DNA of 64,000 bases from Epiperipatus broadwayi (taxonomy: Eukaryota; Onychophora; Udeonychophora; Euonychophora; Peripatidae). This document shows, one piece after another, positions 23,462 to 35,327 of this stretch; within the stretch, counting starts at the first letter, position 1; each line of letters opens with the position of its first letter. The stretch is from positions 13,093,748 through 13,157,747 of the forward strand of contig JAQFVV010012400.1 of assembly GCA_028023455.1 (NCBI GenBank), in the 5' to 3' direction. Under the pieces are notes generated by a model, which searched no databases, had not been told where the DNA came from, and was given only the letters and a program-made list of their open reading frames with translations. The translations under genes were made by a program, and so were the position numbers.

Positions 23462-24082
23462 CAGGGGTGGGCATGCTCTTTTAGTGCAAGGGCTAAATGT
23501 AATATTCTCGAATTCATGCAGTCCACTACTTATTACATGCTTGATTTTAAAATGTCTTTCAACATATTCTGATTTTGGAAGTCACATACTTGCACAACAT
23601 ATATGACACACATTTTGCATTTGTCATTACAAAGGAAAACTTTTATTCAATATTAAAATTGTATTTCTTCTTTGCAGTTGTTTCAGGCATTGTGCCCCTC
23701 TTTTAAAATGTGATATAATACTAATTTTTTATGATAATTTAATTAAGTCTTTGCACCTTTCATAACAATTATCTGTTATTGGCTTTGGCTTGACTGAAAT
23801 TCAGTTGCGGTTCAAGCTGATGAATGTTTGATGTATGCATTTTAAATGAAGGTATGTGTGACATCCAACTCATTTATTGGCAAGGGTACAAGTATATATA
23901 GACTGCCTTGATTGTGAAGAGCCATTACCTATATATCTATCCAAAAAATGTATTTTTTTTGTATAACTATTTCCTCTGATATAATATAGTATTGATTACT
24001 GTTTTTTTTTTAAATTCAGGCAGTTGTTTCAAAATATTTTAGCTATCCACTGGACAGAAATCTTAAGTCTTGCCCATCTTTC
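23462..24082. mobile_element. Short hAT-like MITE
   Basis: The left end CAGGGGTGGGCATG is a typical hAT terminus. The right end, read inward, is GAAAGATGGGCAAG (9 of 14 matching). The flanks atctagag (23454-23461) and atgtagag (24083-24090) agree at 7 of 8, as expected for an old hAT target duplication. No coding region. Confidence 0.55.
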
Positions 24083-24178
24083 ATGTAGAGAGTTGAACTT
24101 TTTATTGGGTAAAATGATTTATGCTTATATCTTATTTATAATGGGGTAATTTTAGCTTGTATGAGAAAAATACAAATA

Positions 24179-25252
24179 CACCTGGGTCTCTTTTTACGCG
24201 GACTTATTTAACACGATTTTGAAGTTAAGCGATTCCTGTTTCACCGGAAGTCGAACTCCGATAATGTGCTATTACTTTAAATAATAAATTTCGCGCACTT
24301 ACGTTATATTGAAAGTAATAGTACATTATTGGAATTCGACTTTCATCTTAAAAATTTCAATATTTTCAGTGCTTTATAATAGTAAGATTTTATGCAATAA
24401 TGAAATTAAAATCATGATTTCCACATTTTATGTATACACACATTAAATTTTACAAGATTATAATGTAAATTTGTTCAAACATTGTGCGTGTTAATTTTGC
24501 ATTTTAAATCACATTCTGTTTTTGCTTTTTAAAAAAGAACGTAATCAATTCTTAATCATTTAGTGTCCACAAGTTTATTTTTAAAAGGTCAGTACTAGCA
24601 GTGGGCACAATTAAATTTGACAATTAAAAATTAAAATCTGATTTTTAATTGTAATCAACAATTTAAAAATTACTTATGACGACTTGAAATTAATGTGATG
24701 TGAAATTTGATTTTTAAACGGAATTGAAAATTAAAGACAAAAATAAGAATTTAATTTTTAGTTGTTAGTTTCATAAACAATTAATAAAATCATCGCCTCA
24801 AAGATTAATTACTAATTATGTTGTCACCAGAAAACCATTGACACAACATGAGTGTGAAGTTGGCGCTAGTTGTTTACAAACGAACGTGTTTTTCGGCAAA
24901 TAGCTATAATAATTAAAATGTGTATAAAAAATGTAAATTACTGCACTGTAAATTATGCATAAAAATATATTATTTTGAATAAAATTAAATATTATAGTTA
25001 AAAAAAGTTTGTCTTGTATCAATTTTTTTCAAATTTGAAATTTTTTATTAGTCATATTTTATTTCCTTATTTTTTTTTTTTTGTGCAAATTTTAAAGTAA
25101 TTTTACGATGGTGCTTTGCTTTTACGCGAATTTTGAAAAATCACATACCGCATCCCCCCCCTTTTCAATGTTAGTTATGTCTATTTTTGCGCGATTTCAT
25201 TTGCGCGTATTTTCTGAGGAACCTAACTATCGCGTAAAACGAGACCCAGGTG
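24179..25252 (+). mobile_element. Pogo/Tigger-like element, copy 1 (non-coding)
   Basis: Inverted termini CACCTGGGTCTC...GAGACCCAGGTG are flanked by TA at 24177-24178 and 25253-25254. Subterminal repeats (acgcggacttatttaac, gcgattcctg) alternate GCG boxes as in Tigger/pogo elements of the Tc1-mariner superfamily. It shares its whole interior with copies 2 and 3, for example the cacaattaaatttgacaatt block at 24606, but no transposase remains. Confidence 0.8.
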
Positions 25253-25254
25253 TA

Positions 25255-25587
25255 ATTATAAACTGATGTTTTGATGATCAATTTGTTACTTTTTGATGAT
25301 GATTTATTTTTTGTTTGTTACACAAATGACTTTTCATGCCAGTTTTATGTATAGGTAAAATCTGTGAAATAATATAATTGGATTCACATATGTGAGGCTA
25401 ACAATTTAAATTTTTATAATTGGTCTTTGATGTTAAAGAATTATCAGAATTAACATGTTAAATTTTTTTTAGTATAATTTAATTATTATATTAATATATT
25501 TTATTGAAAATTAAATCATTTTCTGTATGTTTTAAATCTCATAATAAGTTTTTGCAAAGTACATTATTGATTTTATTTATATTGTAG
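25255..25587. other. Intron end before EGF exon
   Basis: AT-rich intron ending in the acceptor atattgtag at 25579-25587. No other feature. Confidence 0.5.
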
Positions 25588-25694
25588 ATGCCATCCTAAT
25601 CCATGTGAACATGATGGTGTGTGCAGACAGTCAATGAATGATTTTTTTTGTGATTGTGTGGAAACTGGATATGGTGGTGCAGTTTGTCGCACTT
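25588..25694 (+). CDS. Nrx-IV: Neurexin-IV exon: EGF-like domain
   Basis: It encodes [20 protein letters not shown] and [15 protein letters not shown]: six cysteines with EGF spacing (C-x4-C-x5-C-x8-C-x-C-x8-C). The first base completes the Arg codon split by the previous intron. The acceptor is attgtag, the donor gtaagc, and it ends in phase 1. The single compact EGF between a LamG domain and the fibrinogen-like segment is the expected arrangement for Nrx-IV/CASPR. Confidence 0.92.
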
Positions 25695-26340
25695 GTAAGC
25701 AACTTTTTTTAAAATTAAAAACTGCATTATATAAATTTATTTTTGAAATTATGTGATAGATTTAGCTTACTAATTTTTGACGTGAAAATTAACAATAATA
25801 AATTGTGTGAATATTTTTATTGAACCATATTTTGAATTATGATATATTTATTAATGAGCATTCAAGATAAATTGGATGATAAAGAATAATTTATTTTAAA
25901 AAATAAGTTTATTTACAAAGAAAATTTTTATCAGTTATACACATTTTACAAGAGTAAACAGTAATTAATAAATAAATATAAGAAACGGTTTAGCTGCATA
26001 ACTCTACATTAGTTGTAGTAAAAAGTAAGAAACAATGTTTTTCATGATCTAGAATAGAAATTCAAAAGTCACACAGTGTAATAATAATGATTTTTTTTTA
26101 TAGGCATAAAATAGATGGACTTTCAATGCAATTCAAGATATTATTATAAGTCATATTTTAAGCATTATAGTTATATGGTAGTATAGCAAATCACTTTTGT
26201 TAATAGCTAATATATTTGGAGTTTATTCATCATTGGGATTGAAAATGAAAAGTTAGATGTCCTAATAATAATATTTTTTTTGTAGACGTAATTCTAAATG
26301 CACTGTAAACATACTGAAGTAATTGATGATCCAGAATAAT
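25695..26340. other. Intron, no feature seen
   Basis: AT-rich intron between the EGF exon and a minus-strand LINE. Confidence 0.45.
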
Positions 26341-26416
26341 ACTAATAATATTAAACAATATAAAATCTTACACAGAGGATGCAATGCACTATGGCTTCTC
26401 CTTTCTCAGAGTCCTC

Positions 26417-27308
26417 TCAGTCACTATGCCCAGAGAACCTGTTAACCACTTTACTTTCCGTTTTCATACCCCATCTTAAGTTTTTCCCACATTCTTCTCT
26501 ATCCTGCTCCATCCCATTTCCATAATTTTCTTTGTGCATGCTATGGCCTTTATATGTAAATCCCCTTTTTTCCAAACCGAGCATAAAAACCAAGAACCCA
26601 CTTCCCCACAACATCATTATTAGTGCCCTTTCTGCTTGTAAGCATTTACATTCAATTAACAGATGCTTAATATTTTTTATGCCTTCCTTACATAACTTGC
26701 AGACTAAATCACTCACATTTCTCCATTTATGGGTATATTTCCTTGTTGCTAATGATCCTGTTCAAGCCTTAAACAGTAAACTACTTTCCTTGATATTATC
26801 ATAAATTAACTCTCACCCAATATTGCTTCCAATATTCTGTTTACTTCTGTATATATTTAAACTACTCTCCATACTAGTACTCCATCTCTCTGACTCCCCT
26901 TTTGTTATTAATGCACCTATTCTTCTACCCCATTTCTTGCCACTATAACATTCAACAATACTCCTAACCCAATCATTCCGCCTTTTGTATAAGTATACTG
27001 ACATAAAGTCTATCCAAATCTTCTGCATACCATACTATCTTTCTCACCGATCTTGTTGCCTGTCCTTTACTCATAACTCAATTAAATACTATCTTGGCTA
27101 GTCTCTTATTATCCATAAATTGCAATCTACTAAACATTTTCATTTTGCTTTTTGCATTTCTCATATAAAAACTTGAGTATCCCATTTTCTCCTTGAATTG
27201 CCTCCTTTCCGTCCACACATCTGCATCTAATGCATGTCTTCTTACTTTTCTTTGTACTTTTTCTAAGTAATCTAACACCCCTGTACTAACACAACACATC
27301 ATTACCAT
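26417..27308 (-). pseudogene. LINE C-terminal domain with C-x2-C...H...C knuckle
   Basis: Minus-strand pieces, from 5' to 3', are a segment at 27308-27078 (TERRQFKEKMGYSSFYMRN), one at 27028-26813 (VYLYKRRNDWVRSIVECYSG) and one at 26716-26417 (LVCKLCKEGIKNIKHLLIEC). The last gives the C-x2-C-x9-H-x4-C pattern (CKLC...HLLIEC) found after the RT domain in many LINEs. The middle segment is repeated closely at 31162-30821. Confidence 0.6.
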
Positions 27309-27509
27309 ATGTTAACCCTATAACTGCCACTCCCTTCTATATAGTCCTTGCTACATCATATTTATTATATGAAAACACTTAATTTTTTTATCAGTCGCTT
27401 TCTTTTCTTTGCTTCATTTATTAACTTTTTCTCCCATTTATCCAAGCAATTTCTCTAATTACTTAAGATGATTCCCAAATAGTTAAACTTATTCACCACA
27501 TTTAACTTA

Positions 27510-28440
27510 TTATCCCCCAAGAAAAATTGTCTCTTTTATTCCAGAATTTATCATCATTACTTGTGATTTTTCTTTACTAAATTTAATCCCCATCTCTTTA
27601 TCCACTCTTGTGCATGTCTTCAGCATAACTTCCATATCTTCCCTACTTTCTGTGCCCAAGAACATATCATCAGCAAAAAAAAAAAAAAGACTGATAAATA
27701 TATACACTCCCTTGCTATCTATTAATGGTATCTCTACTCTTTTTTTTTTTCTAGTCTTTCTATTGCTCTCTCCATTTCTGTCAAATATAACAAAAACAAA
27801 ATAGATGATATAGGGCATCCTTGCCTTAGTCCCATCCCACTTCTAACTCTAACTGATTCTATATTTCCTAATTGATACATATAGTAATTATTTTTATACA
27901 ATCTTTTAATAAAATCCACAAAACCTCTATTCATTTCCAAATTTACTAAACTTATCCATAATCTGTTTCTATTTATTCTATCATGTCTTTTTTATATCTA
28001 TAAAGATCATATATAACTGTTTATCTGTATTTTTACTTATAGCTTTAAGTTGCATAACTACAAATAAACTATCACCTATGCACCTATCTGATCGTAAATG
28101 TACTTGCATTTTCCCCATTATATTATTTACTTCCATCCATTTTGCCACTCTTCTGGCTACCATATATGCAAAAACTTTTTATAACTGACATTATCGCTGT
28201 CAGTCTATAATTGTTTAACTTTCTATGATCCTTACCCTTTCGTTTAAATAGTAGCCTTACTCTTATTAAAACATGGTAATAGATTTAATTTTGTCCTATT
28301 TTCTAAATTCATGACCATTTCTGCTGCCCATTCATCTAATCCTCCTGCATTTTCATTTTTCAATTTCTTCCCTGCCTCATTCAGTTTATTTTCTGTAAAC
28401 CTAATATTTCCATTACTATATGCTTTTATGTTTATCATTG
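27510..28440 (-). pseudogene. LINE reverse transcriptase, broken
   Basis: Minus-strand fragments follow RT order. NENAGGLDEWAAEMV (28438-28244) is motif 1-like (K-x-x-G-x-D). SDRCIGDSLFVVMQLKAISK followed by LYMIFIDIKK (28163-27981) contains the motif A Asp. VRSGMGLRQGCPISSILFLL (27940-27734) is motif B. ADDMFLGTESREDMEVML (27818-27510) keeps the catalytic ADD of motif C. The fragments lie in several frames, so the enzyme is dead. Confidence 0.75.
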
Positions 28441-28951
28441 TCCTTCACATCCAACATCTTTTCTATATCCATTACATACTTATTTAAGATTGTCTCTAAT
28501 ACTTCTCTAGAGCTACACTCTTTTTCCTCATCATTTAGTAATACTATTTCTTTCTCCCCATATTTCTTTTTTTAATATATTTCTAAAATTTTTTACTCTC
28601 ACCTCTTCCACTTTTACTAATATCCTCCAATAATTTACTATTTAATTTCATTCTCTCAATATAATTATCTATTTTAGCCAATTTCTCCTAAAATATTTTT
28701 CCCATTTAATATTATCTTTTTCACTTGCTTTTTTTTAATAGCACATTTATATTCTCTGCATGCTTTTTTCTCTCTTTTACACTTTTACTAATTCCCACTT
28801 GATGTATTACTTTTATTCTTCTGAATATTCTCATCTAAAATCCTATTTGCCACTTTTTCTACTTTACCACACCAGTCCTTATATTCATCCCCAACAAACT
28901 CATGACTTTTTTTACTTTTTATTTTATATTCTTTTAACTTATATTCATTCT

Positions 28952-29450
28952 TCAGCCACATCTTTCGCTATCATTTCTACTTTTATTACTATTTTCCATC
29001 ACATTATTAATCATTTTTATTATAAAGAAATTATAATCACTATTATATACTCTCTCTACATTATCAAACACTTTAATTTTCCATACTTTATTCATTTTCT
29101 CTTTCTCTACTAATACATAATCTAATGTGTGAACTACACTATTTCTAGACCGTGTATATTGTCCCTCATAAATATTTGATAAATTTCCAATGCTCAAATT
29201 CGCTCTCTGACAAAAATTCTTCAAAAGCTGTCCATTTTTGTTATCCACGTCATCAATTTTTTCAGTATGCCCATTCATATCCCCTATAACCATTATTTTC
29301 TTCTCTTTTTTTTTTGAATCTGTGTATGGTCTTAATTAGGCATTCATATATGCTACTGTTACTTTCCATTACAGTTTGACTAGCTCCAGTGGCCATATAC
29401 TCTATTGCCACTATCCATTCTTGTCTTCTTAATCTTATATCAAACCACAA
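28952..29450 (-). pseudogene. LINE APE-type endonuclease, broken
   Basis: VIGDMNGHTEKIDDVDNKNG, then LLKNFCQRANLSIGNL, then SVVHTLDYVLVEKEK on the minus strand. GDMNGH and the later LDYVLV are the GDxN and S/T-xIDYV motifs of the exonuclease-endonuclease-phosphatase fold. Upstream, 29450-29262 carries a more degraded N-terminal part. Confidence 0.7.
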
Positions 29451-29834
29451 ATGTTCTTGACACTTAACAGTATTTAAATATATTTTTTTTTTGACATAAC
29501 TCCTATACCACCACTTCTTTTTTTTCTATTTATATTCTGCCATATCAAGTCTTTCTGCCAGTGTAGGTTCTTCTTCTTCTTAGATGTGCTTCCACTACTA
29601 CTAATATCTCAAGCTTTTCCTTTAATGCTTTGTTTAATTCCAGCCACTTTTCTGGTCTCCTACCATCTTGCATATTCAAATATCCAATTTTAACAATTTC
29701 TTCTTTTCTTACTAATCTTTTATAAATTCTTTTGACTCTTCTCTATTACATGTATTTAGCCTGTTTATCATTAATTTTACAGACCCATTCCCTTCACCAC
29801 ATCTACATTTATATCTAAATTGGCTACCCTTTAT

Positions 29835-30152
29835 TTATTTCTTACATCCCATCCATTCTTCTTTTTGATAATTGTAATTTAAAACCCTACCTCCTTTATA
29901 AGTTTTCCGAACTATAATATTTTTTATAAAACCCCTTGCTTCACTTTTTTGTTTTGCTAAGTGCAATCCATCTTTATTATATAACTCCCTCTTTCTAATA
30001 AAAAAATTCCATACATTCACAAATATAATATTATTTCTCTCACATAATTTTTTCAAGCTCTTATTTATAGAACATACTCTATATAACATATGCTTATTGT
30101 TGAATCTTGGTAGTAATCCAAGTATTTCTACTTTTGCTTTAATCTTATTCAA
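29835..30152 (-). pseudogene. LINE ORF1, SGNH/GDSL esterase-like C-terminal part
   Basis: The frame reads EILGLLPRFNNKHMLYRVCS, INKSLKKLCERNNIIFVNVW and ELYNKDGLHLAKQKSEARGF. LLPR, the I-N-x2-L...C region and especially DGLHL (the Asp-x2-His catalytic pair) define the last block of SGNH hydrolases. Esterase-type ORF1 proteins are known in CR1-like LINEs. The N-terminal Ser/Gly blocks upstream are not open. Confidence 0.6.
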
Positions 30153-30479
30153 ATTACTAATCTGTTCTTTGTACTCATTCTGTACTCTCTCTGATGGCTC
30201 GTGACAAATTATTTATCCCTTCCATAACAAACATCTCCTTTGTTTTTTTACCTTATCTGTAACATGCCTAATTCTAGTTCCAGGCAAACATACTCTTACA
30301 TACATATTTCTGTTTTCCCTTGCAATTACAGCTTCACATCCTCTAATTAGCGAGTCTCCTATCAATACTGTTTTATAGTTTACTTACCCTACTTTATCAA
30401 TAACATTCTCTTCCACCTTCCGGACTTTCTTATCTATTTTTTCCTTATCCTTTCTATGTGATATACTGTAGCTTCTCCT

Positions 30480-31145
30480 TAAACGGAGTCGAGAATCTCA
30501 ACAATTATGTCCAGAGAAAGCTGTTAGCCACTTTATTTTCCATTTCCCAGACTAAGTTTTCCCACACTCTGCTCCATCCCATTTTCACAACATAATCTTT
30601 GTCAACTCTATAGCCTTTAAATCTAAATCCCCCTTATCTTTTCCCAAACCCAGCATAAAAACCAATAATCCACTTTCTGTATAATCACTTTTTTCATATT
30701 TATTTTTCCATAACTTCATTATATGTCCCCTTTCTGTTTTCAAGCATTTACATTCAATTAACAGATGCCTAATATTTTCTATTCCTTACATAATTTACAA
30801 ACTAAATCACCCATATTTTTCTACTTACATGTATAATCTCTTGTTGCTAAAGATCCCATTCGAGCCTTAAACAATAAACTACTTTTCTTACTATTATCAT
30901 ATATTAACTCGCACCTAATATTCGGTTCATTTCTATATGTATTTAAACTCTTTTTACTCTCCATACTAGTTCTCCATCTCTCTAACTCCCTATTCTTTAT
31001 TAATAAATCTATTCTTTTACCCCATTCCTTACCACTATAACACTCAACAATCCTCCTAACCCAATCATCCCATCTTTTGTACAAATATACTAATATAAAT
31101 TCTTTATCCAAATCTTTTGCATACCACATACTATTTTTCAGTTCT
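30480..31145 (-). mobile_element. 5'-truncated second LINE copy (3' fragment)
   Basis: The minus-strand frame 31162-30821 (FILVYLYKRWDDWVRRIVEC and on to KARMGSLATRDYTC) is the same protein as 27028-26813, and the 3' end repeats the aaggagaagc tail at about 30476-30490. It abuts the 5' side of the full LINE in the same orientation. This is a 5'-truncated insertion typical of LINEs. Confidence 0.65.
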
Positions 31146-31670
31146 TCATACAGTAGCACCACTCATTGGAAGCTGGAGTAATCAATGGATGCAGGAAGGT
31201 TTGTGCATAAAATCCCTATATAGTACCTACTCATCTTTTTAGATTGTGGCTTTCATCACTGAGGAGCCTTAGATCTGAGTACACTGCATTTAGATCTTAG
31301 AATCTAATGTAATCCACCAGCAGCCACCTTTTACCTTATTAGTTAACTATAAAGCTTTGAGTTCAAAATGAAAATCTAATAAGGTATTCAATTCAAGCTC
31401 ATCAGTTTGTATAGTCGTATAGATCTGAACTCAGTTCAGTATCCACGTTTTTTTGATGTCTTTGGCTCTCAGGTCTAAGGCTTCTCACTGATGAAAGCCA
31501 CAAGCTACAAAATAGTCTGGGGATATTGGATGAATAGATACTAGATAGTGATGTTATGCACTGAATGACATTACTGTATGGAGAGTTTTGCTTCTATGTA
31601 AATAGCTTGTTTAAGCATAAAGAATGGTGATGATGTGATGTTTACTGGTTTAATATAAAATCTTATAAAA
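31145..31670. mobile_element. Degenerate ribozyme-unit element
   Basis: The left half (cagtagcaccactcattgga ... gaggagccttagatctgag) is a minus-oriented unit of the 1784-3665 family. The right half (about 31460-31620, ctctcaggtctaaggcttct ... atggagagttttgc) is plus-oriented, so the inverted layout recurs. The hammerhead at 31472-31531 keeps CTGATGA and stem I by wobble pairs but has CAAAA instead of GAAAC and should be inactive. It interrupts the LINE fragment. Confidence 0.6.
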
Positions 31671-32004
31671 AAGATAAAAATAAGTTATCAGAAGTCACTT
31701 GATCCAATAATATATTATTTTTTTAGTAACATACATAAAAGATGAATGCTGAAAGTACCCGAGGTGTTACTTAATATATTCAAATTTTTAAGAATAGAGT
31801 AAGATGTGTTGAATATTTGTGAACATTTTTGTTGGAGACATTAGATTTCAGAATTGTTATTTTCATCAATTAATTTGTCAATAAAAGAATTAAATTGAAA
31901 AGTCTTTTTATCTTATCTTATATATTTATTATCTGGATAAATATTTTTGTTTTGGGTTGATAATTGAAGAATACATCTTATGAAAAGTATTAGACTTGTA
32001 TGTA
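31671..32004. other. Intron, no feature seen
   Basis: AT-rich spacer between two transposons. Confidence 0.4.
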
Positions 32005-32012
32005 TAAGTTTT
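32005..32012. repeat. 8-bp target duplication, left (taagtttt)
   Basis: Identical to 33614-33621, flanking the Merlin element 32013-33613. The same octamer also flanks the MITE at 21046, suggesting a target preference. Confidence 0.75.
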
Positions 32013-33613
32013 GATTGTGTTCTGATCTATCGTGTCAGCCTCCTGATGGTGTTGCTGCTTACCAAAAACACATTAATATAACGTTCCCAGGCTAGCGATT
32101 CTCTATTAATATTGACTTTTTTTTTTTGTTTACAAATTTTACTTTCTTTCATTTCTAAATTATTTTTCCCAAATAATATTTTTGACAATGGGATAATAAT
32201 AGTTGTTTTTTAATTTTTATTGACAAGAGGGTTTTTTTTGGTGTATGTTCAAATACTAATTTGGGTTTTTTTAAATAGTATTACTGTTTTTTAAAATTTG
32301 ATTGACAAAATTCAAGGGAGAATGTTTTTTTTACGTATCTTTAAATAATAATTTACGTTACTTTTATTGGTTTACATTTGATTGACAACAATTAGTGGGA
32401 GGGGTGTTTTTGTGTATGATTAAATAATAATATACGTTACTTTTACATTTGATTGCTGACAACAATTATTGGGAGAAGGGTTTTTTTTGTGTATGTTAAA
32501 ATAAAAATTTAAGTTACTTTTATTTTACATTTGATTGACAACACCAATTTTACTTTCTTTCGTTTATAAATTATTTTTTCCAAATAATATTTTTGACAAT
32601 GGGACAATAATAATTGCTTTTTAATTTTTATTGATAAGAGAGTCTTTTTTGGTTTACGTTCAAATAGTAATTTGGGTTATGTTTAAATAATAATTTACGT
32701 TGCTTTTATTGGTTTACATTTGATTGACAATAATTAGTAGGAGGGGTGTTTTTGTGTCTGTTTAAATAATAATTTACGTTACTTTTATTTTACATTTGAT
32801 TGACAACAATTATTGGGAGAAGGAGTGTATGTTTAAATAAAAATTTAAGTTTTTTATTTTACATTTGACGAAGCCATTTGGAGTCCCTCAAACAAGCTGC
32901 CCTTTACGAAGTGAACATTTCCGTCGGCAAGAACGAGACTTACAAATGAAAGTCCAAAGATGTTTATGGACCTCAAGTCGCATATATTTGCCGCACAAAC
33001 GTCTCTCAGGATGTTTTTCTGCAGTAGAAATGTTACAGCGCCGGCTTCTGTGTCTGGCAATTCCCATATTTTCAAGTTTTCTGTTTTCGAATTAGCCGTA
33101 TTCTTGGTCTCTGAAAATTACTCGCTAAAATGTGATTGTCAAAAAAATTGCGCTACCCCACTCTAATAGAGAATTTAGGAGGCTTATAACTTTATGAGGA
33201 ACAATCATGACACTGTTAAAATGTAACAGTACATCAATTCATATGAAAAAAAAAAGGCCCCAATGAAAATTTAAATAATTTTGACACGATGAACTTAACA
33301 CACTCTCGTACGATACTGTTACATAACATACATAACACAGCATTACGATGTAGTGTGTAACACAAACAAACTATGGCATTTTCCTCTGCTTTACATAGGA
33401 AAAAGCCACAGCGTTAGCCGCCAGCCGAGTTAACACTCTTTCTAGGTTTTATCGTAGAAATGAAGGCTTAACTCAGAGTTAACACTCTTTCTAGTATTTA
33501 TTGTAGAAAGAAGGCTTAATTGCTTGGGTGCGGCTGGGAAAACGGCATATTTTTAGAAATTAATCTAGAAATAGCGCCATCCTGCGGCTGACACGATAGA
33601 TCAGAACACAACC
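32013..33613 (-). mobile_element. Merlin-type DNA transposon, non-autonomous copy
   Basis: The ends are GATTGTGTTCTGATCTATCG (left) and, inverted, GGTTGTGTTCTGATCTATCG (right), with exact 8-bp duplications taagtttt. GATGGTGTTG (left) and GATGGCGCTA (right) sit 32 nt from the ends. The left two thirds is an array of degenerate ~100-bp units built around ttgattgacaacaatta and a G-rich tract (about 32120-32870). Near the right end gttaacactctttctag is repeated at about 33430 and 33478. A truncated transposase fragment lies at 32854-33090 (-). Confidence 0.75.
32854..33090 (-). pseudogene. Merlin transposase N-terminal fragment
   Basis: The minus-strand frame begins (E)NLKIWELPDTEAGAVTFLLQ and continues KNILRDVCAANI. 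This aligns with HFKVWELPYTEANTIAFLQ at 18.7 kb and AKNILPDAKLC at 57.1 kb. The remainder, ending GSLFEGLQMASSNVK, looks like a collapsed version of the G-x-W-F-E-G-S segment. The DDE domain is missing. Confidence 0.55.
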
Positions 33614-33621
33614 TAAGTTTT

Positions 33622-34376
33622 TTATTGTACACATATTTAGTCTTCAAAATTAATTTATTATGGATTATATTCTTGCAACATTTACTTCATTCTAATCAAT
33701 TAATAATTTTTATTCATAATTGAGATTTTGTTTATAATTTTCTTGATTATTGCCCCTAGTTTTTTGAGAGCTGTGAACTACATTAGTAACATCTATGATC
33801 CTATATTTGCTTGAATCTTAAAAATAATCTCTAATTTTATCTACATTAATAAACTGTAGCCTGTGGTCATGATAAGCAAATATAATAATCATCACTACAC
33901 AGCACATTTTTTATTTCAGGTACTTGAATATATATATATATATATATTTAATTTTTATTTCACCTAAAAGTTTTAATCTATGATGAATTTCATCTATATT
34001 ATTAATTTATCACAGTTATAATTTTCAATTATTGATTTAATTTTTTTTTCACAGCTTTTGAAACAACCGTCAAATATTATTTCAACATTTTTAGTACGTT
34101 ATCTTTCTTAAATTTTTTTTTTATGTGATGTGCTTTCATTTGATAGTTTTTTAAACATTTAATGCAGTTTTGAAATATTGTGAAAACAACTAATATCATT
34201 ACAAAATTCAGATAATTTATATAATCGTTCACTTTATTTACTTTTGATTTCAGTTAATAGAATACTTCTCCAGCACTACTTTAAATCGCCCTAATTTGGG
34301 TTAACCTTCGTAGTACCACTTTGTAATCTAATTACTATTATTGTATTTTGGTAGCATTGTTTAGCATTTGACAATA
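33622..34376. other. Intron with an (AT)n microsatellite
   Basis: AT-rich intron; a dinucleotide AT run lies at about 33930-33949. Nothing else seen. Confidence 0.5.
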
Positions 34377-35327
34377 CCCTATTACAGGGATGTTAAACTC
34401 ATTTACTACCGAGGGCGACATGAACTATTTAGCATCAAGTCAGGGGCCGCATTACAGCAAAGTGCAGAATATAAAAGAAAGCATATTATTTATTATTAAC
34501 ATTGTAGTTTTACATATAAAATAACATATGAAAAATATTACTATATTAAAAAATACATTTAAAATACAGAAGCTTTTTTCCAAACCAGTATCAATTCCAT
34601 AATATTGCATTATTTTTTTGAAGAAATTTGGCATCTTTTTTTATTAATCAAATTTTCAAAATTTGGTTGAATTTGTTATATGCGTTCATCCATTATTAAT
34701 CTTGATCTTTCCATAGTCATTGCTTTTCAAAATTGAAAATAATTGGTTTCATAAATATGGGCTGCTTAACATAGCTAAAATATGCCTAATGGCACACAAT
34801 ATATTGGGAAATCGGTCCACTGATAAATAATTATAGAAATTTGGAATCCCATCTTTTGTTTCAATATAGGATCACATTGAATTCCAATTCTAGTTGTAAA
34901 TTATCATCCATGGTTTCCATGTTAATTGATAGGAAGTAAATATATGAAATTGAGTTTTACATTTTGGATATCCGAAAACCTTCTTTCGAATTCATTTTCT
35001 AATGTTGCAATTTGACCAGTGAATCCTGAAAATTTCAACTCCAGTGATTTTTGTAATATTGACTGGTAACATTCAAAATGATATATTTTCATTTTGAACT
35101 TATTTTTTTTTTAAAGTAATCATTTTTGTTTGAAACATTAATACTGTCAAATAACATTGTGACTATATGATGTTTACCTTGTAGTTTAAGATTAAGTTGA
35201 CTAAGATGATATGTAATGTTAATTGAAATAGTCAAATCTTTTATCCATTGATCATCTTGCAATATTCCATATTCATAATTTTTTTATTCTAAAAAAAAAG
35301 AGTAATTTCATTCAGCAATTCAAAGAA

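Larger units (their letters stand above)
26341..30475 (-). mobile_element. Degenerate LINE with SGNH-like ORF1
   Basis: On the minus strand, from high to low coordinates, the order is: esterase-like ORF1 end (30152-29835), apurinic-type endonuclease (29450-28952), reverse transcriptase (28440-27510) and a C-terminal zinc-knuckle region (27308-26417). The order is that of non-LTR retrotransposons with an APE endonuclease (CR1/Jockey/I supergroup). Stops and frameshifts break every ORF. The 3' terminus near 26390 has a short aaggagaagc hairpin tail shared with 30480 and 40665. Base composition (T/C-rich on +) differs from the intron. Confidence 0.75.

Noticed and set aside
28760-29113. 117-codon plus-strand ORF (Tyr/Phe/His-rich)
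   Set aside because: Shadow of the minus-strand LINE endonuclease region.
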